64,000 bases of DNA from Arenicella xantha. GTDB taxonomy: Bacteria > Pseudomonadota > Gammaproteobacteria > Arenicellales > Arenicellaceae. The translations under genes were made by a program, and so were the position numbers. Shown one piece after another: positions 16,932 to 26,930 of this stretch. The notes beneath the pieces were generated by a model that saw only the letters and a list, made by a program, of their open reading frames with translations, had not been told where the DNA came from and did no database searches. How positions within the stretch are numbered: position 1 is the first letter of the stretch; every line of letters starts with the position of its first letter. Where the stretch lies: NCBI RefSeq assembly GCF_003315245.1, contig NZ_QNRT01000007.1:43299-107298 (forward strand), written 5' to 3'.

Positions 16932-18260
16932 ATGCAAACCTCAAATCCAAGCACCAAGACGATCCCCCATGTGGTGATTGTCGGCGGTGGTGCGGGCGGA
17001 CTGGAACTCGCCACCAAATTGGGTCGCAAGCTCGGCCGCAAAAACAAAGCCAACATTACTTTAATTGATCAACACCGAGTCCATATCTGGAAGCCGCTGC
17101 TACACGAAGTAGCCACCGGCTCACTCGATACCGAGATAGACGGCATTGTTTACCGGGCCCACGCAGCGCGACATCACTACCACTTTCAGCTCGGCAGCGT
17201 GTCGGGAATTGACCGTGAATCCAAACAACTGCATTTAGACGCACTGCTCGATGATAAAGGCGACGTCGTAGTCGATTCTCGGATTGTGGAATACGACACG
17301 TTAATTATGGCGATCGGCAGTGTCAGCAATGACTTTGGAACCCCAGGGGTTAGCGAATTTTGCTCGATGCTGGATTCAAAGCAGCAAGCACAGCGCTTTC
17401 AGCAAACCTTGCTCAACCTACTACTCAAAAAAAGCCAGTCTGCGTCCGACGATGCAGAACTCTCAGCACTGCGACTCGCGATTGTCGGCGCTGGCGCGAC
17501 TGGTGTTGAGCTGTCGGCGGAGTTATATCATGTGATAGAAGTCGTCAGCATGTATGACGTAGAAGGCAATGTACTGCCAAAACTCCATATCGACTTAATA
17601 GAAGCCGGGCCGCGAATTTTACCAGCACTACCTGAGCGAATCGCCGAATCTGCCGCCACTGAGCTTGAAAAATTAGGTGTTCGCATTCATACCAATACAC
17701 GCATCACCTCGGCATCGCGCACCGGATTTACCGATGCCGATGATACCCTAATTCCTGCCGACATTATGGTCTGGGCGGCTGGAGTTCGAGCGGCGAACTG
17801 GGTCGCTGAAATAGGCCTAGAAGTAAATCGCATCAATCAAATCGTCTGCCTACCCAGTTTAAAAACCAAAACTGACCCCAGCATTTATGCGATTGGTGAC
17901 TGCTGCTCGATCACTAACCAAGATGGCAAGCCAATTCCGCCCCGAGCACAAGCGGCGCACCAAATGGCCTCCACAGTTGCCGCGAACGTTCTCAGGGAGT
18001 TTGCTGGTAAGCCGTTACGCGACTTTAAATACGTGGATTACGGCTCATTGGTCAATCTTTCGCGCTTTTCAACCGTCGGCAGTTTGATGGGTAACTTGAT
18101 GCGTGGCAGCCTATTTATCGAGGGGCGTATTGCGCGGTTAATGTATTTGTCGTTGTATCGCATGCACCAGCTGGCCGTGCACGGATACATCAAAGGACCA
18201 TTTATCATCTTGCTAAGTAGCCTCTCTAAAATCATCCGACCGAAAATCAAGCTCCACTAG
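16932..18260 (+). CDS. ndh: Type II NADH dehydrogenase / NAD(P)/FAD-dependent oxidoreductase
   Basis: A 442-residue non-proton-pumping NADH:quinone oxidoreductase. HVVIVGGGAGGLELATKLG is the FAD-binding Rossmann motif, RLAIVGAGATGVELSAELYHV the NADH site, and SIYAIGDCCSI the second FAD contact, followed by PPRAQAAHQMA. The C-terminal YKYVDYGSLVNL-type block and the hydrophobic end (GPFIILLSSLSKII) are the membrane-association region of NDH-2. I chose the ATG at 16932, which has GGAA about 9 bases upstream; a TTG at 16920 is also in frame. It is a single-gene unit, with about 200 bp of non-coding DNA before it and a hairpin after it. Confidence 0.92.
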   Translation: MQTSNPSTKTIPHVVIVGGGAGGLELATKLGRKLGRKNKANITLIDQHRVHIWKPLLHEVATGSLDTEIDGIVYRAHAARHHYHFQLGSVSGIDRESKQLHLDALLDDKGDVVVDSRIVEYDTLIMAIGSVSNDFGTPGVSEFCSMLDSKQQAQRFQQTLLNLLLKKSQSASDDAELSALRLAIVGAGATGVELSAELYHVIEVVSMYDVEGNVLPKLHIDLIEAGPRILPALPERIAESAATELEKLGVRIHTNTRITSASRTGFTDADDTLIPADIMVWAAGVRAANWVAEIGLEVNRINQIVCLPSLKTKTDPSIYAIGDCCSITNQDGKPIPPRAQAAHQMASTVAANVLREFAGKPLRDFKYVDYGSLVNLSRFSTVGSLMGNLMRGSLFIEGRIARLMYLSLYRMHQLAVHGYIKGPFIILLSSLSKIIRPKIKLH

Positions 18261-18277
18261 TTTATGGTTGCTGAGTT

Positions 18278-18312
18278 GATAGCACGCTCGCCCAGTTAGC
18301 CGGCGTGCTATC
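18278..18312. terminator. Hairpin between convergent ndh and rhodanese genes
   Basis: GATAGCACGC (18278-18287) pairs perfectly with GCGTGCTATC (18303-18312) across a 15-base loop. It lies exactly in the short gap between two convergent genes and could end transcription from both sides. No clear run of T follows, so efficiency is uncertain. Confidence 0.55.
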
Positions 18313-18314
18313 GA

Positions 18315-18710
18315 TTATCCAACTTCAAGTGAAAAACCCTCATCCAGCCATCCGGTAACCCCGCCAATCATTTTTTTCACTGGCCGACCTAGTTGAGCGA
18401 GCTTCAACGCGGCTTTATCAGCGCCATTACAATGCGGACCCGCGCAGTAAACAACAAACAAGGTGTCATTTGGGTAAGCCTGCAAGGTAGCCACTGACAG
18501 CCGATGGTGCGGCAAGTTAATTGAGCTCGGAAGATGCCCCGCTTGATACAAAGACTCAGCCCGCACGTCCATTAAAATAAAGTCCTGACGGTTGTTAGAG
18601 CAGGCATGGTGCACATCCCAGCAATCGGTTTCAAACGTCAACAATGCGGAAAAATGTTGAATGGCTAGATCACTGTTTGCGGCACTTGGCCTAGAAACGG
18701 CTGATGACAT
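18315..18710 (-). CDS. Rhodanese-like sulfurtransferase
   Basis: A 131-residue single-domain rhodanese. DFILMDVRAESLYQAGHLPSSINLPH is the first half of the fold, and VVYCAGPHCNGADKAALKLAQLG holds the active-site loop with the catalytic cysteine of VYCAG. GGVTGWLDEGF closes the domain. No export signal, so it is cytosolic. It is divergently transcribed from an FtrA/GlxA-type regulator 130 bp away; this pairing is common in proteobacteria and suggests the regulator controls it. Known chemistry: transfer of sulfane sulfur; the physiological substrate is unknown. Confidence 0.92.
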   Translation of the reverse strand: MSSAVSRPSAANSDLAIQHFSALLTFETDCWDVHHACSNNRQDFILMDVRAESLYQAGHLPSSINLPHHRLSVATLQAYPNDTLFVVYCAGPHCNGADKAALKLAQLGRPVKKMIGGVTGWLDEGFSLEVG

Positions 18711-18843
18711 ATAAACTCACCTTAAGGTCGATAATAATGTGTAGAGCGACAGAATAATCGTTTACCCTTTTAGAGAAAATTGGCCTATAAGTCACTTTTC
18801 ATCAATAATGAGCCAATTTTCCATATTAACTACCTAATATTCG

Positions 18844-19782
18844 ATGAAACGTGTCGCTATTTTGAGTTTCGACCATATTGCCTTATTTGAACTTGGCTGT
18901 GCAGTCGAACTGTTTGCGCTACCTCGTAACGATATCGCCAACTGGTACTTGACCGACGTCGTGAGTTTTTCCGAACAACCCATTACTAGTACGGCCGGAA
19001 TTACCTTAACGACTAAATCCATTCAATCGCTAGCGCCGTACTCAATGTTAGTCATTCCATCTTGGCCTACACAAGGGTTACCCATACCAACTCCTATAAG
19101 CGAACAAGTTACTGAGTTTGCTAAACGCACTGACACCATCACCATCAGTTTTTGCTCAGGAGCCTTTCTATTAGCCGAGCTCGGTCTACTAAATCAGCGC
19201 CTCGCGACCACGCACTGGCAATATGCTGACTTGTTTCAACGTCGCTTTCCAGCCGTAGGGTATGCGCATGACGTGTTGTATATCCTCGAGCAGCAATTCG
19301 GTTGCTCAGCTGGCAGCGCCGCTGCTATCGACTTGGGATTAGCCGTGATTCGACAGGATTTCGGCTTAGCCATTGCCAATCAAGTAGCGCGCCGATTAGT
19401 CATGTCACCACACCGTAAAGGAGGCCAATCACAGTTTGTCGAAATGCCGATGGCTAAACCACACAGCCGTCTCAGTGAAACCTTGGATTGGGCGCTAAGC
19501 CAGTTAGCTGAACCTCTGGAAGTCGCGTCTATGGCATCTCATGCTGGCATGTCTAGACGCAGCTTTGACCGACACTTTCGCCGCAGCATGGGTTGTAGCG
19601 CTAAAGAGTGGCTGATTACCCAACGCTTAGCCCTAGCACGTCAATTACTCGAACAATCCAGCACCAGCATAGAACAAGTTGCCAGCGCTTGCGGGTTTGA
19701 AAGCGCCGCGACCTTACGCCACCACTTCAGCAAATCGCTCGGCGTCAGTCCACGTCAATACCGCGATCAATTCGCACACTGA
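18844..19782 (+). CDS. GlxA/FtrA-family AraC-type transcriptional regulator
   Basis: A 312-residue regulator. Residues 1-175 are a DJ-1/PfpI-like sensing domain: VAILSFDHIALFELGCAVELF at the start and ISFCSGAFLLAELGLL at the nucleophile elbow (cysteine kept). Residues about 205-310 are two AraC helix-turn-helices: EVASMASHAGMSRRSFDRHF and IEQVASACGFESAATLRHHF, then SPRQYRDQF. The layout and length match FtrA. It is divergent from the rhodanese gene and 61 bp before the molybdopterin oxidoreductase, and may control both. The ligand of the DJ-1 domain is not known. Confidence 0.9.
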   Translation: MKRVAILSFDHIALFELGCAVELFALPRNDIANWYLTDVVSFSEQPITSTAGITLTTKSIQSLAPYSMLVIPSWPTQGLPIPTPISEQVTEFAKRTDTITISFCSGAFLLAELGLLNQRLATTHWQYADLFQRRFPAVGYAHDVLYILEQQFGCSAGSAAAIDLGLAVIRQDFGLAIANQVARRLVMSPHRKGGQSQFVEMPMAKPHSRLSETLDWALSQLAEPLEVASMASHAGMSRRSFDRHFRRSMGCSAKEWLITQRLALARQLLEQSSTSIEQVASACGFESAATLRHHFSKSLGVSPRQYRDQFAH

Positions 19783-19843
19783 CAAACCACCGTAAGTGAG
19801 ATATTCTGTCTACAAAATAAAAGAACAATCCGCTGGAGAGAGC

Positions 19844-21967
19844 ATGTCTGAACAAGCAACAACCCACTACCGAGCGTGTCACCTGTGTGAGGCGATCTGC
19901 GGTTTAGAGATACGTACCCAAGGCAGCGAAGTCCTGTCGATTCGTGGTGATAAGAATGATCCCGTTAGTCGTGGCTATATTTGCCCGAAAGCCACGGCTA
20001 TTGCCGACATCCACACTGACCCAGATCGTTTACGAAAGCCGGTTAAGCGAGTCGGTGAAGAATGGCTAGAAATCAGCTGGGATGAAGCCATTGAGCTTAC
20101 TGCCAAGCGTCTAGTCGAAACCCAGCAGACGCACGGTGCTAACTCGGTCGGCTTTTTTGGCGGTAACCCTGGCGTGCACAACTACGGCAATATGACGCAC
20201 GGCCCTTTATTGCGCCGAGCTATCAAGACCCGCAATAACTTCTCCGCCACCTCACTCGACCAACTGCCGCATCACCTTACGTCGTATGCGATGTATGGGC
20301 ATCAATTTTTCTTGCCAATCCCGGATGTCGACCACACTCAATTGATGGTGATTTTTGGTGGCAACCCACTAGCCTCTAATGGCAGCATCATGACCATGCC
20401 GGATGCGCCCAAGCGCCTCAAAGCGATACAGCAACGTGGCGGCAAGCTGGTTGTAGTTGACCCTCGCCGCACAGAAACCGCCGACATAGCTGATCAACAC
20501 TTATTCGTTAAACCTGGCCAAGACGCCTATGTATTAATGGCGATAATTAACCTATTGTTCAAAGAAAATTGGTTAAAAACCGAGCACTTAAGTGCTCATC
20601 TTGACGGTCTCGATACCGTTCGACAAGCCGTATCTGGTTTCTCGGTCGATCTCGCCACCAAACAATCAGGTATTCCTGCCGAAGCGATTCGTCAATTAGC
20701 CTATGACCTCGCACACACTGAGCAAGCAGTCATATATGGGCGCATGGGCGTTTCAGTACAAGAATTCGGTGCACTGTGTCAGTGGGCAATTCAGATCATA
20801 AATATTCTAATCGGCGCGCTCGACTCAGTTGGCGGCTCTTTACTGACTTCGCCTGCTTTTGGTTACGTCAAAAAAGGGCTCAACGCGGGCGGACATTTTG
20901 ACCTATTCCAATCGCGCGTCAGCGGCCTCCCTGAGTTCGCTGGTGAGTTACCCGCAGTGACCATGGCAGAAGAAATATCAACCCCTGGCGACGGACAAAT
21001 TCGTGCCATGGTAACGATTGCTGGCAATCCGCTGATCTCGAGTGCCAATGGTTCAGAGTTAAGCGCTGCCTTCGAAGGTTTAGACTTTTTTCTAGCCATC
21101 GACTTTTACATTAATGCAACCACGCAACACGCCGATGTAATTCTGCCACCGACGGGTCCACTCGAACACGATCACTACGATATCGCATTTTTACGTTTAG
21201 CCGTGCACGACAGCGCGCGCTACAACCCAGCGGTGTTTGAGCCCGCTGAAGGCGCATTGCATGATTGGCAAATATACAATGCGCTAGCGGCCAAAATTTG
21301 CGAACTGAAAGGCACCGAATTCCGCCCTCTTCCAGCGCCAGATCAACTGGTCGCGCATGGCATTGCTGAAGGTGAATACGGCGCAGAAAAAAATCCACAA
21401 ATTAGTTTGACGATGGATAAGCTGAAGCAGTCCCCACACGGTGTAGACCTTGGCCCACTGCGCCCAGGCTTACTCGAACGTTTGTGTACCGAAGACGGAA
21501 AAATTCATTGTGCACCAGACTTTCTCATCAATGATCTCAAGCGCCTGCAAGACAGCGCTGGTCAGCTTGATGCCGATAAATTGCTCTTAATCGGTCGTCG
21601 CCATGTGCGTAGCAATAACTCCTGGATGCATAATTACCATCGATTAGTTAAAGGTAAGCCACGCTGGCAACTAATGATGCACCCTGACGATTTGGCTCAA
21701 CGTGGAATTGCCAGTGACTCTCAAGTCACAATTGAATCGCGCGTCGGTAGCGTCACCACTACGGTGATCGCCACCGATGAGGTAATGCCCGGCGTAGTCA
21801 GTTTACCGCATGGTTGGGGACACAAAGGTCGCGGTGTGAAAATGGAAATTGCCTCACAACAAGATGGCGTGAACTGCAACGAACTCACCGATGACAAGTT
21901 AATCGACAAACTTTCTGGTAATGCGGCGTTAAACGGGGTTCCGGTCCAGGTGAGACTAGCGAGTTAA
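19844..21967 (+). CDS. Molybdopterin-dependent oxidoreductase (bis-MGD, one [4Fe-4S])
   Basis: A 707-residue catalytic subunit of the DMSO-reductase superfamily. Near the N-terminus CHLCEAICG and the later SRGYICPKA give the four cysteines of a [4Fe-4S] cluster. NPLASNGSIMTMPD, VVVDPRRTETADIADQHLFVKPGQDAYVLMAI and the C-terminal domain (MHPDDLAQRGIASDSQVTI, LPHGWGHKG) are molybdopterin-dinucleotide contacts. No Tat signal is seen, so it is cytoplasmic and probably soluble. I chose the ATG at 19844, which has GGAGAG just upstream; an upstream start at 19796 adds 16 unlikely residues. No electron-transfer partner gene lies next to it. The substrate cannot be assigned; formate or nitrate-type reactions are possible. 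Confidence 0.87.
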   Translation: MSEQATTHYRACHLCEAICGLEIRTQGSEVLSIRGDKNDPVSRGYICPKATAIADIHTDPDRLRKPVKRVGEEWLEISWDEAIELTAKRLVETQQTHGANSVGFFGGNPGVHNYGNMTHGPLLRRAIKTRNNFSATSLDQLPHHLTSYAMYGHQFFLPIPDVDHTQLMVIFGGNPLASNGSIMTMPDAPKRLKAIQQRGGKLVVVDPRRTETADIADQHLFVKPGQDAYVLMAIINLLFKENWLKTEHLSAHLDGLDTVRQAVSGFSVDLATKQSGIPAEAIRQLAYDLAHTEQAVIYGRMGVSVQEFGALCQWAIQIINILIGALDSVGGSLLTSPAFGYVKKGLNAGGHFDLFQSRVSGLPEFAGELPAVTMAEEISTPGDGQIRAMVTIAGNPLISSANGSELSAAFEGLDFFLAIDFYINATTQHADVILPPTGPLEHDHYDIAFLRLAVHDSARYNPAVFEPAEGALHDWQIYNALAAKICELKGTEFRPLPAPDQLVAHGIAEGEYGAEKNPQISLTMDKLKQSPHGVDLGPLRPGLLERLCTEDGKIHCAPDFLINDLKRLQDSAGQLDADKLLLIGRRHVRSNNSWMHNYHRLVKGKPRWQLMMHPDDLAQRGIASDSQVTIESRVGSVTTTVIATDEVMPGVVSLPHGWGHKGRGVKMEIASQQDGVNCNELTDDKLIDKLSGNAALNGVPVQVRLAS

Positions 21968-21982
21968 AGCAGAAGGGTTAGG

Positions 21983-22016
21983 AATGAGAGTTCGACTACC
22001 TTGTCGAACTCTCATT
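21983..22016. terminator. Long perfect hairpin between convergent oxidoreductase and aroC genes
   Basis: AATGAGAGTTCGAC (21983-21996) and GTCGAACTCTCATT (22003-22016) form a 14-bp perfect stem with a 6-base loop, 15 bp after the oxidoreductase stop and before the 3' end of the minus-strand aroC. It is a likely two-way terminator, although no T-tract follows. Confidence 0.65.
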
Positions 22017-22089
22017 GGCTTACGCTTAACGACTTACATCACTAACGACTTACACGATGCACCGTTAGGCCATAGAATACTAAGCTTAA

Positions 22090-23190
22090 TTACCCACGTC
22101 GGGCTGGAATAGCCGGTGTCGCCACTGACACATCAGCATTTTGCGCTCGATGTCTAAGGTAGTGGTCCATCAAGACTATTGCCAACATCGCCTCAGCAAT
22201 CGGTACAGCGCGAATGCCCACGCAAGGATCATGTCGTCCCTTGGTAACCACTTCAACAGGTTTACCGTGGATATCAATACTGTTGCCGGGCTTGGTGATA
22301 CTCGAAGTCGGTTTTAACGCTAGGCTCGCGACCACATCTTGACCCGACGAAATTCCGCCTAAGATACCACCGGCATTATTGCTCGCAAATCCGTCTGGAA
22401 ATAGTTCATCGCGGTGCTCAGAACCGCGCTGCATAACGCTATCAAAGCCAGCACCAATTTCGACCCCTTTCACCGCATTAATACTCATTAACGCCTTGGC
22501 GATATCGGCATCCAACTCGTTGAAAACTGGCTCGCCCAAGCCAACCGGCACATTGCTCGCGACCACCGTGATCTTAGCACCAACCGAGTCACCGTCACGG
22601 CGCAACTGTGTGATCAGCGCTTCCATATCGGCAACTTTATCAACATCGGGACAATTGAATGGATTATTAGCGATTTCCGAAAAATCTATCTTTTCCGCTT
22701 TAACGTTACCCATTTGCGCTAGATACGCGCGAATTTGAATACCTTCTTTTTCAGCTAAGTACTTTTTTGCAATACCGCCAGCTGCCACGATCATCGCCGT
22801 AGTGCGCGCAGAAGAGCGACCACCACCACGATAGTCACGATTGCCATACTTATGGTGATACGTGTAATCGGCATGACCGGGTCTAAAGGTATCCATAATG
22901 TTGGAATAGTCCTTCGACTTTTGATCAGTATTGTGGATGATCATGCCAATCGAGGTACCAGTGGTTTTACCCTCGAATACCCCGGAGAAAATTTGTACTT
23001 CGTCAGGTTCACGCCGCTGGGTCGTAAACTTGGATTGGCCAGGCTTGCGGCGATCTAAATCCGGCTGTAGATCGGCTTCGGTAAGCCCTAGATTAGGTGG
23101 GCATCCGTCTACGATACAACCAATTCCTTTGCCGTGGCTCTCGCCAAACGTGGTTACTCGAAACAACTTACCAATGCTACTGTCACTCAT
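22090..23190 (-). CDS. aroC: Chorismate synthase
   Basis: Last common step of aromatic amino-acid synthesis: 5-enolpyruvylshikimate-3-phosphate to chorismate, needing reduced FMN. The 366-residue protein has the three family signatures: [21 protein letters not shown] near the start, [17 protein letters not shown] in the middle, and [17 protein letters not shown] near the end. Length is standard. Its ATG overlaps the apbC stop by one base (TAATG), so it is cotranscribed with apbC; that pairing is not a metabolic link but shows an operon. Cytosolic. Confidence 0.98.
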   Translation of the reverse strand: MSDSSIGKLFRVTTFGESHGKGIGCIVDGCPPNLGLTEADLQPDLDRRKPGQSKFTTQRREPDEVQIFSGVFEGKTTGTSIGMIIHNTDQKSKDYSNIMDTFRPGHADYTYHHKYGNRDYRGGGRSSARTTAMIVAAGGIAKKYLAEKEGIQIRAYLAQMGNVKAEKIDFSEIANNPFNCPDVDKVADMEALITQLRRDGDSVGAKITVVASNVPVGLGEPVFNELDADIAKALMSINAVKGVEIGAGFDSVMQRGSEHRDELFPDGFASNNAGGILGGISSGQDVVASLALKPTSSITKPGNSIDIHGKPVEVVTKGRHDPCVGIRAVPIAEAMLAIVLMDHYLRHRAQNADVSVATPAIPARRG

Positions 23191-24296
23191 TAGCTATTCT
23201 CCACCACGATCTTCGGAAATGATGCGCTGAAATCTTTCTTTTTAGCCGATAACTTGCCAGCAACTTTAAGCGCAATCGACAAGTAGCGCTTAGCGGTTGC
23301 CGATTCAGGTTGCGCAACCACAGTTGGTGTGCCGGAATCCGCCAATTCACGAATCGCCATCTCAAGTGGTATATTGCCGAGCACATCTAACTTATATTCA
23401 TCGGCCATTTTCTGCGCGCCGAGCGAACCAAAGATCGCTTCTTCATGACCGCACTGGGTACAAATATGCGTGCTCATATTTTCAATCACGCCAAACACCG
23501 GCACGTCCACCTTCTCAAACATCTTATAGGCCTTGCGCGCATCCAACAAAGCCATATCTTGCGGCGTCGTCACGATTACCGCGCCAGATACCGGCACTTT
23601 TTGCGACAGTGTCAGCTGAATATCACCAGTGCCCGGCGGCAGATCAATCACTAAGTAGTCAATTTCGTTGCCATCGTTTGCCCAATCCGTACCGCGCAGC
23701 ATTTGTTCCAATGCTTGCGTCACCATCGGACCACGCCAGATCATTGGCGTATCGTCTTCGATCAAGAAGCCAATCGACATAACTTTAATGCCGTGGTTCT
23801 GCATCGGCAGTAGCATTTTGTTGTCGAGCGCTTCTGGCTTGCCTTTAATACCGAGCATGCGCGGTTGACTCGGCCCGTAGATATCCGCATCCAAGATCGC
23901 CACACGCGCGCCGGATGCTGATAGCGCCAGCGCTAAATTAGCTGAAACCGTTGATTTGCCCACGCCACCTTTACCTGAAGCGACCGCAATTATGTTTTTG
24001 ATACCCGCAACCGCTGGTACGCCGGTTTGCGCCGAATGCGAGATGATCTCTTGCTCAATGACAACTTCCAAGGCGCGCTCGCCCAATGGTACATCGCGCA
24101 ACGAATCACGCACTAAGCTGGCTAATTCGTCGATCACCGCGGCAACTGGGTAGCCTCGACTCAGAGAGATAACAACTTCTGCTTCATTCACCTTGACCGA
24201 TTTCAACGATCTTCCAGCAGTGAGCTTTGCGTTTGTATAAGGGTCAGTCACCGAATGCAGTTGATTAGTGACGGCAGTAATTATTTGGTCAGACAT
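23190..24296 (-). CDS. apbC: Mrp/ApbC iron-sulfur cluster carrier ATPase
   Basis: A P-loop scaffold/carrier that delivers Fe-S clusters. Residues 1-90 are the MIP18/DUF59-like domain ([13 protein letters not shown] and following). [24 protein letters not shown] is the deviant Walker A of the MinD/Mrp family, then [16 protein letters not shown] and [29 protein letters not shown] contains the C-x-x-C that bridges a cluster across the dimer. At 368 residues it is full length. It is the first gene of the apbC-aroC unit. Cytosolic housekeeping protein. Confidence 0.96.
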   Translation of the reverse strand: MSDQIITAVTNQLHSVTDPYTNAKLTAGRSLKSVKVNEAEVVISLSRGYPVAAVIDELASLVRDSLRDVPLGERALEVVIEQEIISHSAQTGVPAVAGIKNIIAVASGKGGVGKSTVSANLALALSASGARVAILDADIYGPSQPRMLGIKGKPEALDNKMLLPMQNHGIKVMSIGFLIEDDTPMIWRGPMVTQALEQMLRGTDWANDGNEIDYLVIDLPPGTGDIQLTLSQKVPVSGAVIVTTPQDMALLDARKAYKMFEKVDVPVFGVIENMSTHICTQCGHEEAIFGSLGAQKMADEYKLDVLGNIPLEMAIRELADSGTPTVVAQPESATAKRYLSIALKVAGKLSAKKKDFSASFPKIVVENS

Positions 24297-24415
24297 GCTA
24301 GCCGAGTTTGGGGAATACGTAGGAGCGTAATGCTACCACTGTGCACGTCATTACGCTACGCACACAAGCGCTTCATTGCTTGCACATCAATGCACTTAGA
24401 CACAACGTGTCATGA

Positions 24416-24447
24416 AGTGGGGCTACCCGAATATAAACAGCCCCACT
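24416..24447. terminator. Hairpin after glcB
   Basis: AGTGGGGCT (24416-24424) pairs with AGCCCCACT (24439-24447), a 9-bp GC-rich stem with a 14-base loop, in the gap between the 3' end of glcB and the apbC promoter region. No T-run follows on either strand, so termination is only probable. Confidence 0.45.
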
Positions 24448-24467
24448 AGAATACAAGCGAGTCGCGA

Positions 24468-26633
24468 TTAACTGGCTTTCAACTTGAGACGATACTCGTG
24501 TAGCAATGGTTCGGTATAGCCGTTTGGTTGCTGCTTCCCTTGTAGCACCAAGGCCAACGCAGCTTGATACGCAATGCTATCTGGGTTGCCCGCCATCGGC
24601 CGATAGTTCGAATCATGTCGGTTTTGTTGGTCGACCACGGCCGCCATACGCTCGAAAGTCTCATGAATCTGGTCGATAGTAGTGATTCCATGCTCCAGCC
24701 AATTCGCCATATGCTGGCTCGAGATACGCAGCGTCGCACGATCTTCCATCAGACCGACATTATTGATATCTGGCACCTTAGAACAACCAACACCTTGATC
24801 AATCCAGCGCACCACATAACCCAATATCCCTTGCGCGTTATTATCTAATTCTCGCTGAATATCTTGTGCTGACCAAGCGTCTGGATCATGACTCAACGGC
24901 ACTGTCAAAATATCGTCTAAAGAGGCACGCTTGCGAGATTTCAATGCCTCTTGAACCTCAAATACCGAAACTTGATGATAATGGATAGAGTGCAAGGTTG
25001 CGCCATTTGGCGATGGAACCCATGCGGTGTTTGCACCTGATTTAGGGTGGCCAATTTTAGCATCGAGCATGGCGGCCATTTCATCAGGCATAGCCCACAT
25101 TCCTTTACCAATCTGAGCCTTACCCGGTAGCCCACAAGCCAGGCCGATGTCGACATTCCAATCCTCATAGGCCGTAATCCATGGTTGCTGCTTAATTTCT
25201 GCCTTGGTCGCCATTGGACCCAACAACATGCTGGTGTGTATTTCATCACCGGTTCGGTCTAAAAAGCCGGTATTAATGAAAACCACTCGGTCTTTAACGG
25301 CGCGAATACACTCTTTTAGGTTTACCGTGGTGCGACGCTCTTCATCCATCACACCGATCTTCACTGTGTGCCGCGCTAAACCGAGCTCATCTTCCACTCG
25401 ATTAAACAGCGTATTGGCAAACGCGACTTCCTTGGGACCATGCATTTTGGGTTTAACAATGTAAACACTCCCGGTGCGAGAATTACGCAATTCACCAGTG
25501 TGCTGTAGGTCATGTAGCGCAATTAGCACACTAATCATGGCATCCATGATGCCTTCTTGAACCTCGACGCCATTTTGATCTAATACCGCAGGGTTTGACA
25601 TCAAGTGTCCAACGTTACGACAAAACAACAAACTCCGCCCAGGCAATACCAACTGTGAGCCATCCAATGCCGTGTAAGTTTTGTCCGCGGTCAAGGTTCG
25701 TGTCAGAGACTCACCACCTTTTTGAAAGGCTTCGACAAGGTCTCCACGCATCAACCCCAGCCAATTACGATACACACCAACTTTATCTTGCGCATCCACC
25801 GCGGCCACTGAATCCTCGAAGTCTTGAATGGTGGTAAGCGCTGCTTCACAGCTCAAATCAGACACGCCAGCCCGATCGGTTTTGCCAATCGGAGACTGGG
25901 GATCAATCTGAATCGCAACATGTAAACCGTTTTGCTTAAGCAGAATTGCCGTTGGGAACTGCGCGTCTCCTTGATACCCAATACATTGACTCGGGTCTTG
26001 CAGACGACCTAATATGCCATTATCGGCTTCAGCGACCAGACCATCTTGATCAACACGATAAGCGATGACATCAGCATGTGTTCCATCAACTAAGGCAAAA
26101 TGGGCATCCAAGAAGTCTCGGCAGAATTTAATTACTTTAGCACCGCGTACTGGGTTGTAAGCACCAGCTCGCGCGGCGCCGTCTTGCTCTGAAATGGCAT
26201 CGGTTCCATAGAGCGCGTCATACAAACTCCCCCATCGAGCATTCGTTGCATTTAATGCGAACCGAGCGTTAGAAGTCGGAACCACCAATTGGGGGCCGGC
26301 TTGCTCGGCAATCTCTGTATCCACATTCTCGGTGGCAATTTCGAAGTCCTCGCCCTCTTCTACTAAATAACCGATCTCTTTTAAAAAAGCTTTGTAGACG
26401 GCAGGGTCAAAACAATTTCGATTTTGTTGATTCCATGTATCGAGCTGAGCTTGAATCGAATCACGCTCACTTAATAAGGCGCGGTTTATCGGGCTTAGCT
26501 CGTGCACCACATTCGAGAACGATTGCCAAAATTGACCTGCCGACACCGTCAAACCCGGCAAGGCTTCTTGTTCAATAAAGTCGACCAGCTGTTGATCGAC
26601 GTCTAATTCGGCACGTTTAATGTAATTACTCAT
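24468..26633 (-). CDS. glcB: Malate synthase G
   Basis: Condenses glyoxylate and acetyl-CoA to malate. The 721-residue length and internal features are those of isoform G, not the shorter A form. [28 protein letters not shown] carries the glyoxylate-site arginine and the G-specific insert. [21 protein letters not shown] and [25 protein letters not shown] are also typical. The gene is divergent from isocitrate lyase, with about 300 bp between the two coding regions, so both glyoxylate-shunt enzymes can be controlled from one region. Cytosolic. A hairpin follows the gene. Confidence 0.97.
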   Translation of the reverse strand: MSNYIKRAELDVDQQLVDFIEQEALPGLTVSAGQFWQSFSNVVHELSPINRALLSERDSIQAQLDTWNQQNRNCFDPAVYKAFLKEIGYLVEEGEDFEIATENVDTEIAEQAGPQLVVPTSNARFALNATNARWGSLYDALYGTDAISEQDGAARAGAYNPVRGAKVIKFCRDFLDAHFALVDGTHADVIAYRVDQDGLVAEADNGILGRLQDPSQCIGYQGDAQFPTAILLKQNGLHVAIQIDPQSPIGKTDRAGVSDLSCEAALTTIQDFEDSVAAVDAQDKVGVYRNWLGLMRGDLVEAFQKGGESLTRTLTADKTYTALDGSQLVLPGRSLLFCRNVGHLMSNPAVLDQNGVEVQEGIMDAMISVLIALHDLQHTGELRNSRTGSVYIVKPKMHGPKEVAFANTLFNRVEDELGLARHTVKIGVMDEERRTTVNLKECIRAVKDRVVFINTGFLDRTGDEIHTSMLLGPMATKAEIKQQPWITAYEDWNVDIGLACGLPGKAQIGKGMWAMPDEMAAMLDAKIGHPKSGANTAWVPSPNGATLHSIHYHQVSVFEVQEALKSRKRASLDDILTVPLSHDPDAWSAQDIQRELDNNAQGILGYVVRWIDQGVGCSKVPDINNVGLMEDRATLRISSQHMANWLEHGITTIDQIHETFERMAAVVDQQNRHDSNYRPMAGNPDSIAYQAALALVLQGKQQPNGYTEPLLHEYRLKLKAS

Positions 26634-26733
26634 GATTTTTGTCTCTATCTACGGAAGCCAGATTTGTTTGTTAATAAACAACCTTTTAGCAAATTTTACA
26701 CATGAGTCGGCTACTCTGTCTGAATGACTACTA

Positions 26734-26804
26734 TTTGCAATATGAATAAACCAGCCAAAAAGCAGAAAAATGGTGAATATGGCCACCTTTATTCAAATTG
26801 CGAA
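26734..26804. promoter_or_regulatory. Paired inverted sites in the glcB-aceA intergenic region
   Basis: TTTGCAATATGAATAAA (26734-26750) recurs in inverse orientation at 26788-26804 (reverse complement TTCGCAATTTGAATAAA, 15 of 17 identical). Weaker matching extends outward (ATGA and neighbouring bases). The two arms are centred 54 bp apart, about five helical turns, between divergent glyoxylate genes. A weak aceA promoter (TTGCGA, 16 bp, TAGGAT at 26820) would overlap the second arm. It looks like a shared operator; the protein is unknown. Confidence 0.6.
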
Positions 26805-26930
26805 TGACAATCATACCGATAGGATTATTCCTGAAGCGCCCTGTCAACGATATTGTGGGCTCATCAGAAACAAATGCACCAACTTCCACGAATCCTAATG
26901 AACCAACTAGTTAACAAGCAGGAGATGAAG

